Shown: one piece after another, positions 1 through 5,720 of the stretch | Numbering within the stretch: position 1 is the stretch's first letter | How the letters are laid out: each line of letters begins with the position of its first letter | Source: Verrucomicrobiaceae bacterium | Lineage (GTDB): Bacteria > Verrucomicrobiota > Verrucomicrobiia > Verrucomicrobiales > Verrucomicrobiaceae | Direction: 5' to 3' | DNA: 12,174 nt | NCBI GenBank assembly: GCA_021151605.1 | Contig: JAGKWZ010000160.1 | Span: 1-12,174 of the forward strand | Position numbers and translations under genes: made by a program | Notes under the pieces: generated by a model | Databases searched by the model: none | What the model saw: the letters and a program-made list of their open reading frames with translations, nothing else | Told to the model about the DNA's origin: nothing

Positions 1-187
1 CTGCAATGATCCTGATCGGGTGGTGAAGAGGATGCAGGAGTCGCTGCATCGGGTGGGTGTGAAGGAGACCCGCGTGCTCTGTGCGGAGCGGCATCAACTG
101 ACACCCACGGTGGAGGTGGCGCGGAAACGTGTGACTGTTTCTCTGAGCAGCAGTGCGGAGACCCAGCAGCAGTTGGCGCTATTTTAG
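1..187 (+). CDS. C-terminal fragment of an unidentified protein with a possible beta-clamp-binding tail
   Basis: An open frame enters from the left edge (first full codon at base 2) and ends at TAG 185-187, giving about 61 visible residues. The segment is rich in charged residues and reads like real protein (for example VKRMQESLHRVGVKETRVL). It finishes with a Ser/Gln-rich linker and the final residues QQLALF. A terminal Q-L-x-L-F is the known consensus for binding the bacterial DNA sliding clamp (seen in MutS, DinB/UmuC-type polymerases and others), which would suggest a DNA repair or replication role. That is inference from six residues. I do not recognise the family, and the body of the gene lies outside the window. 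No U-rich terminator follows; a 7-bp hairpin lies at 258-276. The gene converges with the oxidoreductase gene on the opposite strand. Confidence 0.55.
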   Translation, partial: CNDPDRVVKRMQESLHRVGVKETRVLCAERHQLTPTVEVARKRVTVSLSSSAETQQQLALF

Positions 188-257
188 ACCGGTTCTCGAA
201 ATGTCTGTCAGATTGCCTGCGGCGGGGCGGCCTCATTGGCGGCGTCATTCACTCGTC

Positions 258-276
258 GGCTATTGTTCTAATAGCC
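258..276. other. Perfect 7-bp inverted repeat in the convergent intergenic gap
   Basis: GGCTATT (258-264), loop GTTCT, AATAGCC (270-276). It lies between the two converging genes ending at 187 and 393. Neither flank has a T-run, so it is not a classic intrinsic terminator. It could be a Rho-dependent or RNA-stabilising hairpin at the 3' end of the upstream gene, or chance. Confidence 0.3.
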
Positions 277-332
277 ACTCTCACGCTTCTGGAGCAGGCA
301 GCACTGCGCACTCCTTTGACAGGACGCGGGCG

Positions 333-366
333 AAAAGAAAGCGGGCACCCTTTTCAGGATGCCCGC
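333..366 (-). terminator. Intrinsic terminator of the Gfo/Idh/MocA gene
   Basis: Read on the minus strand, a 10-bp stem (arms GCGGGCATCC and GGGTGCCCGC, one T-G wobble) closes a six-base loop TGAAAA at 341-366 and is followed directly by TTTCTTTT (333-340). It starts 27 bases after the stop codon of the oxidoreductase gene, so it should end that transcript before it runs into the convergent gene on the left. Confidence 0.88.
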
Positions 367-392
367 AGGAGGTTTCAGGAGATGGGAAAGAC

Positions 393-1757
393 TCAGGCTT
401 CCAGCTTCCAGGAACCGCGATACTCGCGTGAGAGGAGCTTAGAGGCCTCAGCGTCGCCGATGATTTCTTCCTTGGCGGCGTCCCACTTGATGGGGCGGTT
501 CACGAGGAAGGAAATGAGGGCGAGATGGCCTGGTGTGGCGCTGCGATGAGCCGTTTCCACCGGAGTGACGGTGGGTTGGCGGGACTTCACGCAGTCGAGG
601 AAGTTCCGGTGGTGGCCGGGGGTGGCGTAGAGGCGTGTTTTGATGACGTCATCGCCGAGTTTCGGAGCTTTGGCGGCTTCGATGACTTTGTCCCCTTCAC
701 GCTTTTTGATGATCTGCTTCAGCTCGGGCTTCGAGGCATCGAAGGCACCGTTGCGGTTCACATAGACCCAGCCGTCGGTGCCGATCCACTTCGTGCCCAT
801 GGCGATGTCGCTGTGACCACCGGCGATGACCATGGTGATGTCTCCGGCGTAGGTGGCTTCAGCGCGATACTTGGTGGCGGTGTTCCAGATGTCGCTGCGC
901 GGTGGCATGTCGAACTGGACAGGTTTCACCTCGCTCGGGCCGGAGCTGTCCATGTCCATGCCCCAGTGGGCGATGTCGCAGTGGTGGCCGATCCAGTCGA
1001 GGAGCTGGCCGCCGCCGATGTTGTAGTCCCAGCGCCAGTTTTTATGCACGCGGCACTCGATGTAGTCCTGCATGGCGGCAGGGCCAATCCACATTTCATA
1101 ATCCAGCTCCGCAGGTGGCGGCGTGACGCTGCGTTTGTCGCCGGTTTTGGCGAAGTCATTGTGCCCGGCTGGCAAACCAACCTCCACGCGGGTGAGTTTG
1201 CCGATGAGGCCGTTGCGGACGATTTCAGCACCGATGCGGAAGTTATCCTCGCTGCGCTGCCAGGAGCCCGTCTGCCAGATGCGGCTATTTTTCTGCACCG
1301 CACGGACGATGGCCTGCTGCTCGGCGATGGTGCGGGCGAGAGGTTTTTCACCGTAGATGTCCTTGCCGTTCTTCGCGGCCTCGATGGAGGTGAGCGCGTG
1401 CCAGTTGTCCGGCAGGGCGAGCATGACGGTGTCGATGTCCTTGCGGGCCATGACCTCGCGATAGTCGTGGTAGCCTTTGCAGTCGGTGTTCTTGTAGGCG
1501 CCGTTGATGGTGCCGAGCGCCTTTTCGAGATTGCGTTTGTCGATGTCGCAGGCGGCGACGACCTGGCAGTCGGCTTCCTGGAGGAACTTTCCGGTGTTGC
1601 CAGGACCCATCATGCCCCAGCCGAGCACGGCCATGGTGATCTTATTGGATGGGGAATTCTGTCCAAAGACGGAAGCCGGGACAATGGTGGGGAAGCCGAT
1701 GGCGGCGGCAGACTTGACGAGGAACTGGCGGCGGTTGGTATAGGGGACTTTTTTCAT
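393..1757 (-). CDS. Gfo/Idh/MocA family oxidoreductase with Tat signal
   Basis: A 454-residue NAD(P)-dependent sugar (or polyol) dehydrogenase-like protein, probably exported folded by the Tat system. The N-terminus carries the twin-arginine motif NRRQFLVK (residues 8-15), then an Ala-rich hydrophobic stretch ending near SVFGQ. The Rossmann nucleotide loop is at 46-51 (G-W-G-M-M-G) and the family EKP motif at 137-139 (GEKPLA), where the Lys is the usual catalytic residue. A WRWDYNIGGGQLLDWIGHHCDIAHW segment (given here as WRWDYNIGGG then QLLDWIGHHCDIAHW, about 241-265) supplies the conserved His of the C-terminal domain. Length fits the secreted branch common in Verrucomicrobia and Planctomycetes, thought to act in periplasmic carbohydrate breakdown. 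The substrate cannot be told. ATG at 1755-1757 is chosen because the Tat motif follows directly; no Shine-Dalgarno is visible. It lies 102 bp downstream of the flavin-reductase gene, with its own possible promoter and terminator. Confidence 0.93.
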   Translation of the reverse strand: MKKVPYTNRRQFLVKSAAAIGFPTIVPASVFGQNSPSNKITMAVLGWGMMGPGNTGKFLQEADCQVVAACDIDKRNLEKALGTINGAYKNTDCKGYHDYREVMARKDIDTVMLALPDNWHALTSIEAAKNGKDIYGEKPLARTIAEQQAIVRAVQKNSRIWQTGSWQRSEDNFRIGAEIVRNGLIGKLTRVEVGLPAGHNDFAKTGDKRSVTPPPAELDYEMWIGPAAMQDYIECRVHKNWRWDYNIGGGQLLDWIGHHCDIAHWGMDMDSSGPSEVKPVQFDMPPRSDIWNTATKYRAEATYAGDITMVIAGGHSDIAMGTKWIGTDGWVYVNRNGAFDASKPELKQIIKKREGDKVIEAAKAPKLGDDVIKTRLYATPGHHRNFLDCVKSRQPTVTPVETAHRSATPGHLALISFLVNRPIKWDAAKEEIIGDAEASKLLSREYRGSWKLEA

Positions 1758-1769
1758 GGAAGCGGCTGG

Positions 1770-1799
1770 GTTTTAGCCAGGGATGGTGGGCTTTGTCGA
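1770..1799 (-). promoter_or_regulatory. Possible sigma70-type promoter of the oxidoreductase gene
   Basis: On the minus strand TCGACA (1794-1799; one mismatch to TTGACA), an 18-base spacer and TAAAAC (1770-1775; four of six to TATAAT) precede the ATG at 1757 by only 12 bases, which would give a very short leader. The -35 box falls inside a 6-bp inverted repeat TTTGTC-GA-GACAAA (1792-1805), which could be an operator. Predicted by eye only. Confidence 0.3.
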
Positions 1800-1859
1800 G
1801 ACAAAACCTGGTCTCTGGAAACGAAGTTTGCCCTTATCCCGCTGCACTGATGGTGATCT

Positions 1860-2462
1860 TCACTTCGGACGCCGGAGTTCAAACATGTCAGTCGTGCGGC
1901 AATACCAGTGCGGGGATTGCATCCGGCCGATGGGGGCATAGGTGCCGGGCTTCACCAGCCAGGTCTCGGGGTCAAAGATGTCATCCCGCACATGCACGCG
2001 CAGAACTTCGCCGATGATGAGCCGATTGTCCCCGATCTCGAGGATGCTGTGGCTTCGGCACTCGAGGCTGGCCGGAGCTTCGGCGATGCGCGGCGGCTTG
2101 ACCACGCTGCTGGCTAGGGCGGTGAGCCCGGAGTGCTTCAGCTCATCCTCACCGGGAGGCAGACTGGCGGCGCAGAGGTTCATTTGCTGGGCGATGGACT
2201 CATCCACGAGATTCACCACAAACTCGTGCGTCAGGCGGATATTCCGCGCCGTGTCCTTCGGAATCCCTGGCGCGCGGTCGCCCGGGCAAAGCCCAACGAT
2301 GGGCGGAGAGTCGCCCAGCACGTTGAAGAAGCTGAACGGGGCCGCATTTACCCGCCCCTCCAGGTCCACTGTCGTGGTCAAAGCAATGGGCCGTGGTGTG
2401 ACGAGGCCCGCGAGGATCATGTAGGCGTCTTCACGAAGAGGGCCGGTAAGGTCGAGTTCCAT
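1860..2462 (-). CDS. Flavin reductase-like FMN-binding split-barrel protein
   Basis: A 200-residue protein of the flavin reductase-like / DIM6-NTAB family, soluble and cytosolic, expected to bind FMN and possibly reduce it with NAD(P)H for a partner oxygenase. Visible family features are the N-terminal strand VTPRPIALTTTVD with the following G-R-V-N-A-A-P-F-S-F-F-N segment (the phosphate/flavin-binding face) and the later LECRSHSILEIGDNRLIIGEV core of the barrel. Length matches the family. The frame stays open upstream to a TTG at 2504, but that codon sits in the T-run of the preceding gene's terminator, and the first 14 residues are not family-like, so I place the start at ATG 2460-2462. No Shine-Dalgarno is visible. 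The gene begins 40 bases after the aminotransferase terminator. Its partner and substrate are unknown. Confidence 0.88.
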   Translation of the reverse strand: MELDLTGPLREDAYMILAGLVTPRPIALTTTVDLEGRVNAAPFSFFNVLGDSPPIVGLCPGDRAPGIPKDTARNIRLTHEFVVNLVDESIAQQMNLCAASLPPGEDELKHSGLTALASSVVKPPRIAEAPASLECRSHSILEIGDNRLIIGEVLRVHVRDDIFDPETWLVKPGTYAPIGRMQSPHWYCRTTDMFELRRPK

Positions 2463-2502
2463 GGGGCACCAATACCAGAAATTGGACAGACGGCGAGGGC
2501 AC

Positions 2503-2532
2503 AAAAAAGGCCGCTGAGTGCAGCGGCCTTTT
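2503..2532 (-). terminator. Intrinsic terminator of the aminotransferase gene
   Basis: A perfect 8-bp GC-rich stem (GGCCGCTG 2509-2516 and CAGCGGCC 2521-2528) closes a four-base loop. On the minus strand it is preceded by AAAA and followed by TTTTTT (2508-2503). It starts about 22 bases after the TAA of the aminotransferase gene. The + strand side also has TTTT, but no + strand gene reaches it. Confidence 0.9.
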
Positions 2533-2554
2533 CGTGGGGGATGGTTGCGGGATC

Positions 2555-3721
2555 TTAGTGCTGGGAGCAGAACTCCTCGAAGCGGTCCATGCCAGCATTG
2601 ATGACATCAAGGCCGGTGGCGTAGCTGAAGCGGAGGGTGCTTTCAGCGCCGAAGGCGACACCTGGAACGGCGGCCACGCGGGCTTTGCTAAGGAGCTTCT
2701 CGCAGAAGTTCACGGACTTCATGCCCGTAGGCTCGATATCGACCAGGAAGTAGAAGGCACCGAGAGGCTCGACCACACGGATGTTCTTGATGGCCTGGAG
2801 ACGGCTGAGCATGTATTGGCGGCGGACATCGAACTCGTCACGCATGTCAGCCACGATCTGCTGATCTCCCTGAAGGGCGGCGATGGCACCATACTGGGCG
2901 AAGGTGGTGACGTTGCTGGTGGTGTGGCTCTGGATGGTGTCGATAGCGTCAGCGATCTTCTTCGGAGCGGCGGTGTAGCCGAGGCGCCAGCCGGTCATCG
3001 CGTAGGCCTTGGAGAAGCCGTTGATGGTGATGGTGTGGTCGAAGATGTCTTTGCTGATGCTGGCGATGGAGACGTGCTTCTGCTCGGCATAGACGAGCTT
3101 TTCGTAGATCTCGTCAGAGAGGATGAGGATGTCTTCGGAAGCGGCGATCTCACCGATGGCGGCGAGTTCTTCCTTCGAATACACGGAGCCAGTGGGGTTG
3201 CCTGGGCTGTTGATGATGACCATCTTGGTCATGGGGGACATGGCGTCCTCAAACTCTTCAGGGGTCATCTTCCAGCCGTTTTCACGCTTCGTTTCGACAA
3301 CGACAGGGATACCGCCGACGATTTTCACCATCTCAGGATAGCTCGTCCAGTAGGGGGCTGGAATGATGACTTCATCGCCAGGGTTCACCACGGCGGCGAT
3401 GGCGTTGTAGCAGGAGTGCTTGGCACCACAGTTCACGCTGATCATGGAGGGGTCGTATTGCAGACCGTTGTCGATAAGGAGCTTGGCAGCGATGGCTTCG
3501 CGGAGTTCCAGGAGGCCATTACTCTCCGTGTAGCGGGTTTTTCCACCCAGCAGGGCTTCGGCGGCGGCCTGGGTGATGTGGTCGGGGGTATTGAAGTCGG
3601 GCTCACCGGCGCCGAAGCTCAGCACATCGATCCCCTGCTTCTTGAGCGCCTTCGCCTGGGCTGTGATGGCGAGGGTCATGGAAGGGGCGAGTTCGGCGAT
3701 GTTTTTGGCAATAAAGTCCAT
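2555..3721 (-). CDS. Pyridoxal phosphate-dependent aminotransferase (class I/II, aspartate aminotransferase-like)
   Basis: A full-length 388-residue fold-type I aminotransferase, closest by motifs to the bacterial Ib-subgroup aspartate aminotransferases that transfer the amino group between aspartate (or a related amino acid) and 2-oxoglutarate in the cytosol. Visible features are the N-terminal SFGAGEPDFNTP (35-46) substrate-side loop, the aromatic/Tyr of PAPYWTSYPE (121-130), NSPGNPTG (171-178), SDEIYEKLVY with Asp203 and Tyr206 that contact the cofactor ring, and NGFSKAYAMTGWRLGY (234-249) in which Lys238 forms the Schiff base with PLP. The C-terminal LRFSYAT supplies the Arg that binds the substrate carboxylate. 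All key residues are present. Exact donor specificity (Asp, prephenate, Ala) cannot be set from this. ATG at 3721 gives the typical N-terminus. It has its own terminator, so it is probably monocistronic. Confidence 0.94.
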   Translation of the reverse strand: MDFIAKNIAELAPSMTLAITAQAKALKKQGIDVLSFGAGEPDFNTPDHITQAAAEALLGGKTRYTESNGLLELREAIAAKLLIDNGLQYDPSMISVNCGAKHSCYNAIAAVVNPGDEVIIPAPYWTSYPEMVKIVGGIPVVVETKRENGWKMTPEEFEDAMSPMTKMVIINSPGNPTGSVYSKEELAAIGEIAASEDILILSDEIYEKLVYAEQKHVSIASISKDIFDHTITINGFSKAYAMTGWRLGYTAAPKKIADAIDTIQSHTTSNVTTFAQYGAIAALQGDQQIVADMRDEFDVRRQYMLSRLQAIKNIRVVEPLGAFYFLVDIEPTGMKSVNFCEKLLSKARVAAVPGVAFGAESTLRFSYATGLDVINAGMDRFEEFCSQH

Positions 3722-3776
3722 AGTGGGAAAAGGTGCTGGCTGGGGTGGGAAACTCCGGTTTGGCCGGAAGGGGCGC

Positions 3777-3805
3777 TAAAAAGGAGCGGTCAGAGGGTTT
3801 GTCAA
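3777..3805 (-). promoter_or_regulatory. Possible promoter of the aminotransferase gene
   Basis: A perfect -35 hexamer TTGACA lies at 3800-3805 on the minus strand, about 80 bases before the start codon. Seventeen bases on is only a weak AT-rich -10 (TTTTTA, 3777-3782). The strength of the -35 box and the upstream position are the reasons to list it. Confidence 0.35.
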
Positions 3806-3877
3806 CGCCGGGGAGGCTGCCGGGATGGAATGCTTCCGTCTTACGACCCGGCTGTGACTTCATAGGCTGCTCAGAGC

Positions 3878-4801
3878 TCAGTTTGGCTGCACCAAAGATC
3901 GGACCTCTGCTGCGGCGATGCCCTGATGAAAAACGATGTAGGTTCCGAGAGGTTTGGCGGCAGCTGGGGATTCCTTATTCCGGGCTCTGAGAGGAGGATC
4001 TTCCAGCATAGCTTGGATCTCGGAAACATGGCCGACACAGTTTCCGTGAGCATCCAACAGGGCAGAACCGCTGGATCCGGGGGCCCAGTCCAGTGTGGTC
4101 TCCAGCCAAACAGGAATCGGCACTTCCTCGCCAGCAGGCAGGGCGGCCTGCTCGCGCTTGCGGAGGAAGGGACGCTTCACGAAGCGGCTGACGATGCCTT
4201 CGGTGTAGTAGCCGCGCTTGCCGTAGGGATCGCTAAAGCACCAGATGGAATCACCGGGGACCGTATCGCTGGCCAGCGGCAGGGCGGTGAGTGAGGTGGC
4301 CTTTACCCGCAGGATGGCGCTGTCTTTGCCGGTGTTCACCGCCAGGATTTCCGCCACGGGCAGCACCTGATCCTCCTCGGTCGCGGCGATCAGGTATCCT
4401 TCACGCATCTTGTCTGGCGGGGTGATCACGTGCGCACAGGTAGCCACTGCGCCATCGGCCGTGATGGCATAGCCCCCAGCCAGGTTGAGGTGCCACTTTT
4501 CACACTTCATGCAGAGGTAATAAAAGCCCACCCGAAGATGTGCGAGCCTGGCCCGCTGCCAAAGATCGCGGGCAGGCAGCGGTTTCGAGTCGGGCGGAGG
4601 CAGCGTCAGCGCACAGGTGGTGCGGTTCATTTGAGCCGTGATCGTCGTCATGGGCAGCAATTCCTTGGCCTCACGGAGCTTCTCAGCCTGAGCCAGCAGG
4701 GCCGCCTGTCCTTTGGCTCCCCGACCTTCTTCTTCATACACTGGAACGCCCGGCCCCTGAGCCAGAGCGGAGACAGAAAACAGGAGGAGTAAAAAGCGCA
4801 T
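3878..4801 (-). CDS. Secreted trypsin-like serine protease
   Basis: A 307-residue chymotrypsin-fold (trypsin-like peptidase) protein that should be exported. The start at ATG 4799-4801 gives a clear Sec signal (MRFLLLLFSVSALAQ). The frame continues to 4888, but those extra 29 residues are Arg-rich, lie before the signal and overlap the integrase remnant, so I reject them. The mature part begins with a charged helix (about 20-50), then the catalytic domain: His124 in ATCAHV, Asp160 in GKDSAILRV, and Ser244 in APGSSGSALLD, so the triad is complete. A CxxC pair (Cys97, Cys100) and further cysteines at 63, 122 and 188 suggest disulfides or a small metal site. There is no PDZ domain, unlike DegP/HtrA. 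The substrate is unknown. It stands alone, with no visible terminator before the aminotransferase promoter region. Confidence 0.85.
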   Translation of the reverse strand: MRFLLLLFSVSALAQGPGVPVYEEEGRGAKGQAALLAQAEKLREAKELLPMTTITAQMNRTTCALTLPPPDSKPLPARDLWQRARLAHLRVGFYYLCMKCEKWHLNLAGGYAITADGAVATCAHVITPPDKMREGYLIAATEEDQVLPVAEILAVNTGKDSAILRVKATSLTALPLASDTVPGDSIWCFSDPYGKRGYYTEGIVSRFVKRPFLRKREQAALPAGEEVPIPVWLETTLDWAPGSSGSALLDAHGNCVGHVSEIQAMLEDPPLRARNKESPAAAKPLGTYIVFHQGIAAAEVRSLVQPN

Positions 4802-4810
4802 GATAAGCCG

Positions 4811-5181
4811 CAGGTTGTGGCGCTGCCGAAGCCTACGGGGTGAAGAACCCACAAGCGACATTAAGCTGGCCGTGATTCTGTTTTTCACCTTCGTCCCGCG
4901 TTTGTAAAGAGGTGACGAAGGGACTGCACGGACGGCATCACCTGCATGAGATCGCGATCACGCCGGAGCTGTAGCGTGCGGCCAAAATTGCAGGTCTGAG
5001 CAAGCGTGTCACCGCTCATGTGCTGCGCCATTCGTTTGCGACCCACCTCGTGCTACGCGGCATTGACATTCGTTCCGTGCAGCAGCTCCTCGGCCACTCG
5101 GACGTCCGCACGACAGAGATTTACACCACTCTCGCCAAAGCGATGTGCGGGGAGATCGCCAGTCCGCTGGATGATCTCTGA
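4811..5181 (+). pseudogene. intI: Remnant of an integron integrase (IntI-type tyrosine recombinase), C-terminal third
   Basis: The last ~125 codons of an IntI-like recombinase survive. In frame with the TGA at 5179-5181 I read HVLRHSFATHL (catalytic H-x-x-R), then DIRSVQQLLGHSDVRTTEIY (conserved His and the Tyr nucleophile) and an ending SPLDDL that matches the SPLDAL region of class 1 IntI. Upstream are the IntI-specific RHHLHE segment, a P-S-S-R / T-K-G stretch like FPS..DPRSG, and NPQA..SWP like KYP.A..SWPW. From RHH to the end no insertions or deletions are needed against IntI1 as I remember it. Decay is clear: in-frame TGA at 4873-4875 (where the family has Trp), TAG at 4972-4974, and a one-base frameshift near 4828 needed to join VALP to the rest. 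The N-terminal two thirds, including the first catalytic Arg, are missing. Xer recombinases lack the HHLHE insertion, so IntI is preferred. Confidence 0.82.
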
Positions 5182-5222
5182 GACGTGAGCTACGCTGAGC
5201 ATTCATCCAAAGCACACCCACC

Positions 5223-5478
5223 ATGCCCCCCCAGACTCATTCAGTTCCAAGCCTTCGACGTCAGTTGCAACGAGGCTCTGTACTATGAAATCGTCCAAGT
5301 CACCTTCGACTCCGTGAAGGATGATCCAGATGCGGATTACTGAGAGAGATCTTCTCTTTACCTGATGCTGAGTGTGAACTTTGAATTTGAGGACGACGAT
5401 GAGGTGCCTGAAGACGGCATCGAGGCGCAGGAAAGAGCCAACGGGGTACAGGTAAATGGGCAGCCTTCCGCGGGATAA
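5223..5478 (+). pseudogene. Broken small acidic ORF of unknown function
   Basis: A coding-like frame follows the integrase remnant. Reading from base 5233 gives RLIQFQAFDVSCNEALYYEI, continuing VQVTFDSVKDDPDADY to a TGA at 5341-5343. The same frame then resumes without change as ERSSLYLMLSVNFEFEDDDE and goes on to a TAA at 5476-5478. The pattern of alternating hydrophobic strands plus acidic loops runs through the stop, which argues for one former gene with a nonsense change. The only nearby ATG (5223-5225) is one base out of frame, separated by a run of seven C (5226-5232); six C would restore ATG-Pro-Pro-Arg-Leu-Ile. A GTG at 5185 is the alternative in-frame start. I do not recognise the family. 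The frame is the same as that of the IntI remnant, but the intervening TGA makes a fusion unlikely. Confidence 0.45.
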
Positions 5479-5720
5479 GAGCAGTTCGTCAGGACTACGC
5501 TGGCCACCGGGATGCATCGGAGCAGGAGAATGGTGTGGTCTCTGCGTAGCGGGAGGAAGGGATAGCTTGGAGCGGTTGGATGGCGGCGGACTTTGGTTAC
5601 ACCACTGCGGAGAGCTGTGAAGTGGCAGTGGATGGTAGCGGACTCCGGTTTTGTGGCTGCGGACTGTGGGTGGGAGTGTCAGCAAGGTTGCAGGGTGATG
5701 ATGCTCGGGAGAATGAGCCG
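5479..5720. other. Non-coding spacer with recurring GCGGACT motif
   Basis: About 240 bp with no credible gene on either strand; the open minus-strand frame across it is Pro/His/Ser-rich and has no family character. GCGGACT occurs three times (5586-5592, 5638-5644, 5659-5665), each time followed within a few bases by a G/T-rich stretch (TTGG, CCGGTTTT, GTGGG), with GTGG-rich sequence between. This looks like a degenerate intergenic repeat, possibly a dispersed family in the genome. It lies directly downstream of the helicase gene's stop codon; no intrinsic terminator for that gene is visible. Confidence 0.35.

Noticed and set aside
525..1850. Long open + strand frame (441 codons) opposite the oxidoreductase
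   Set aside because: It is the antisense shadow of a high-GC gene: Val/Ala/Asp/Gly-rich, with no motif, while the minus strand has a full Gfo/Idh/MocA protein.
2463..2504. Upstream TTG start for the flavin-reductase-like gene
   Set aside because: It lies in the T-run of the preceding terminator and adds residues not seen in the family.
2534..3865. Long open + strand frame (443 codons) opposite the aminotransferase
   Set aside because: It has the same antisense composition bias and no domain features. The opposite strand is a complete aminotransferase with its own terminator.
3722..3877. Search for an attC site behind the protease gene, which would make it a gene cassette
   Set aside because: GTTGACA is present, but it does not fit GTTRRRY and no paired core is visible.
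5575..5581. GTTGGAT, matching the GTTRRRY core of an integron attC site
   Set aside because: A seven-base degenerate match is expected by chance, and I found no partner RYYYAAC box or long imperfect palindrome around it.
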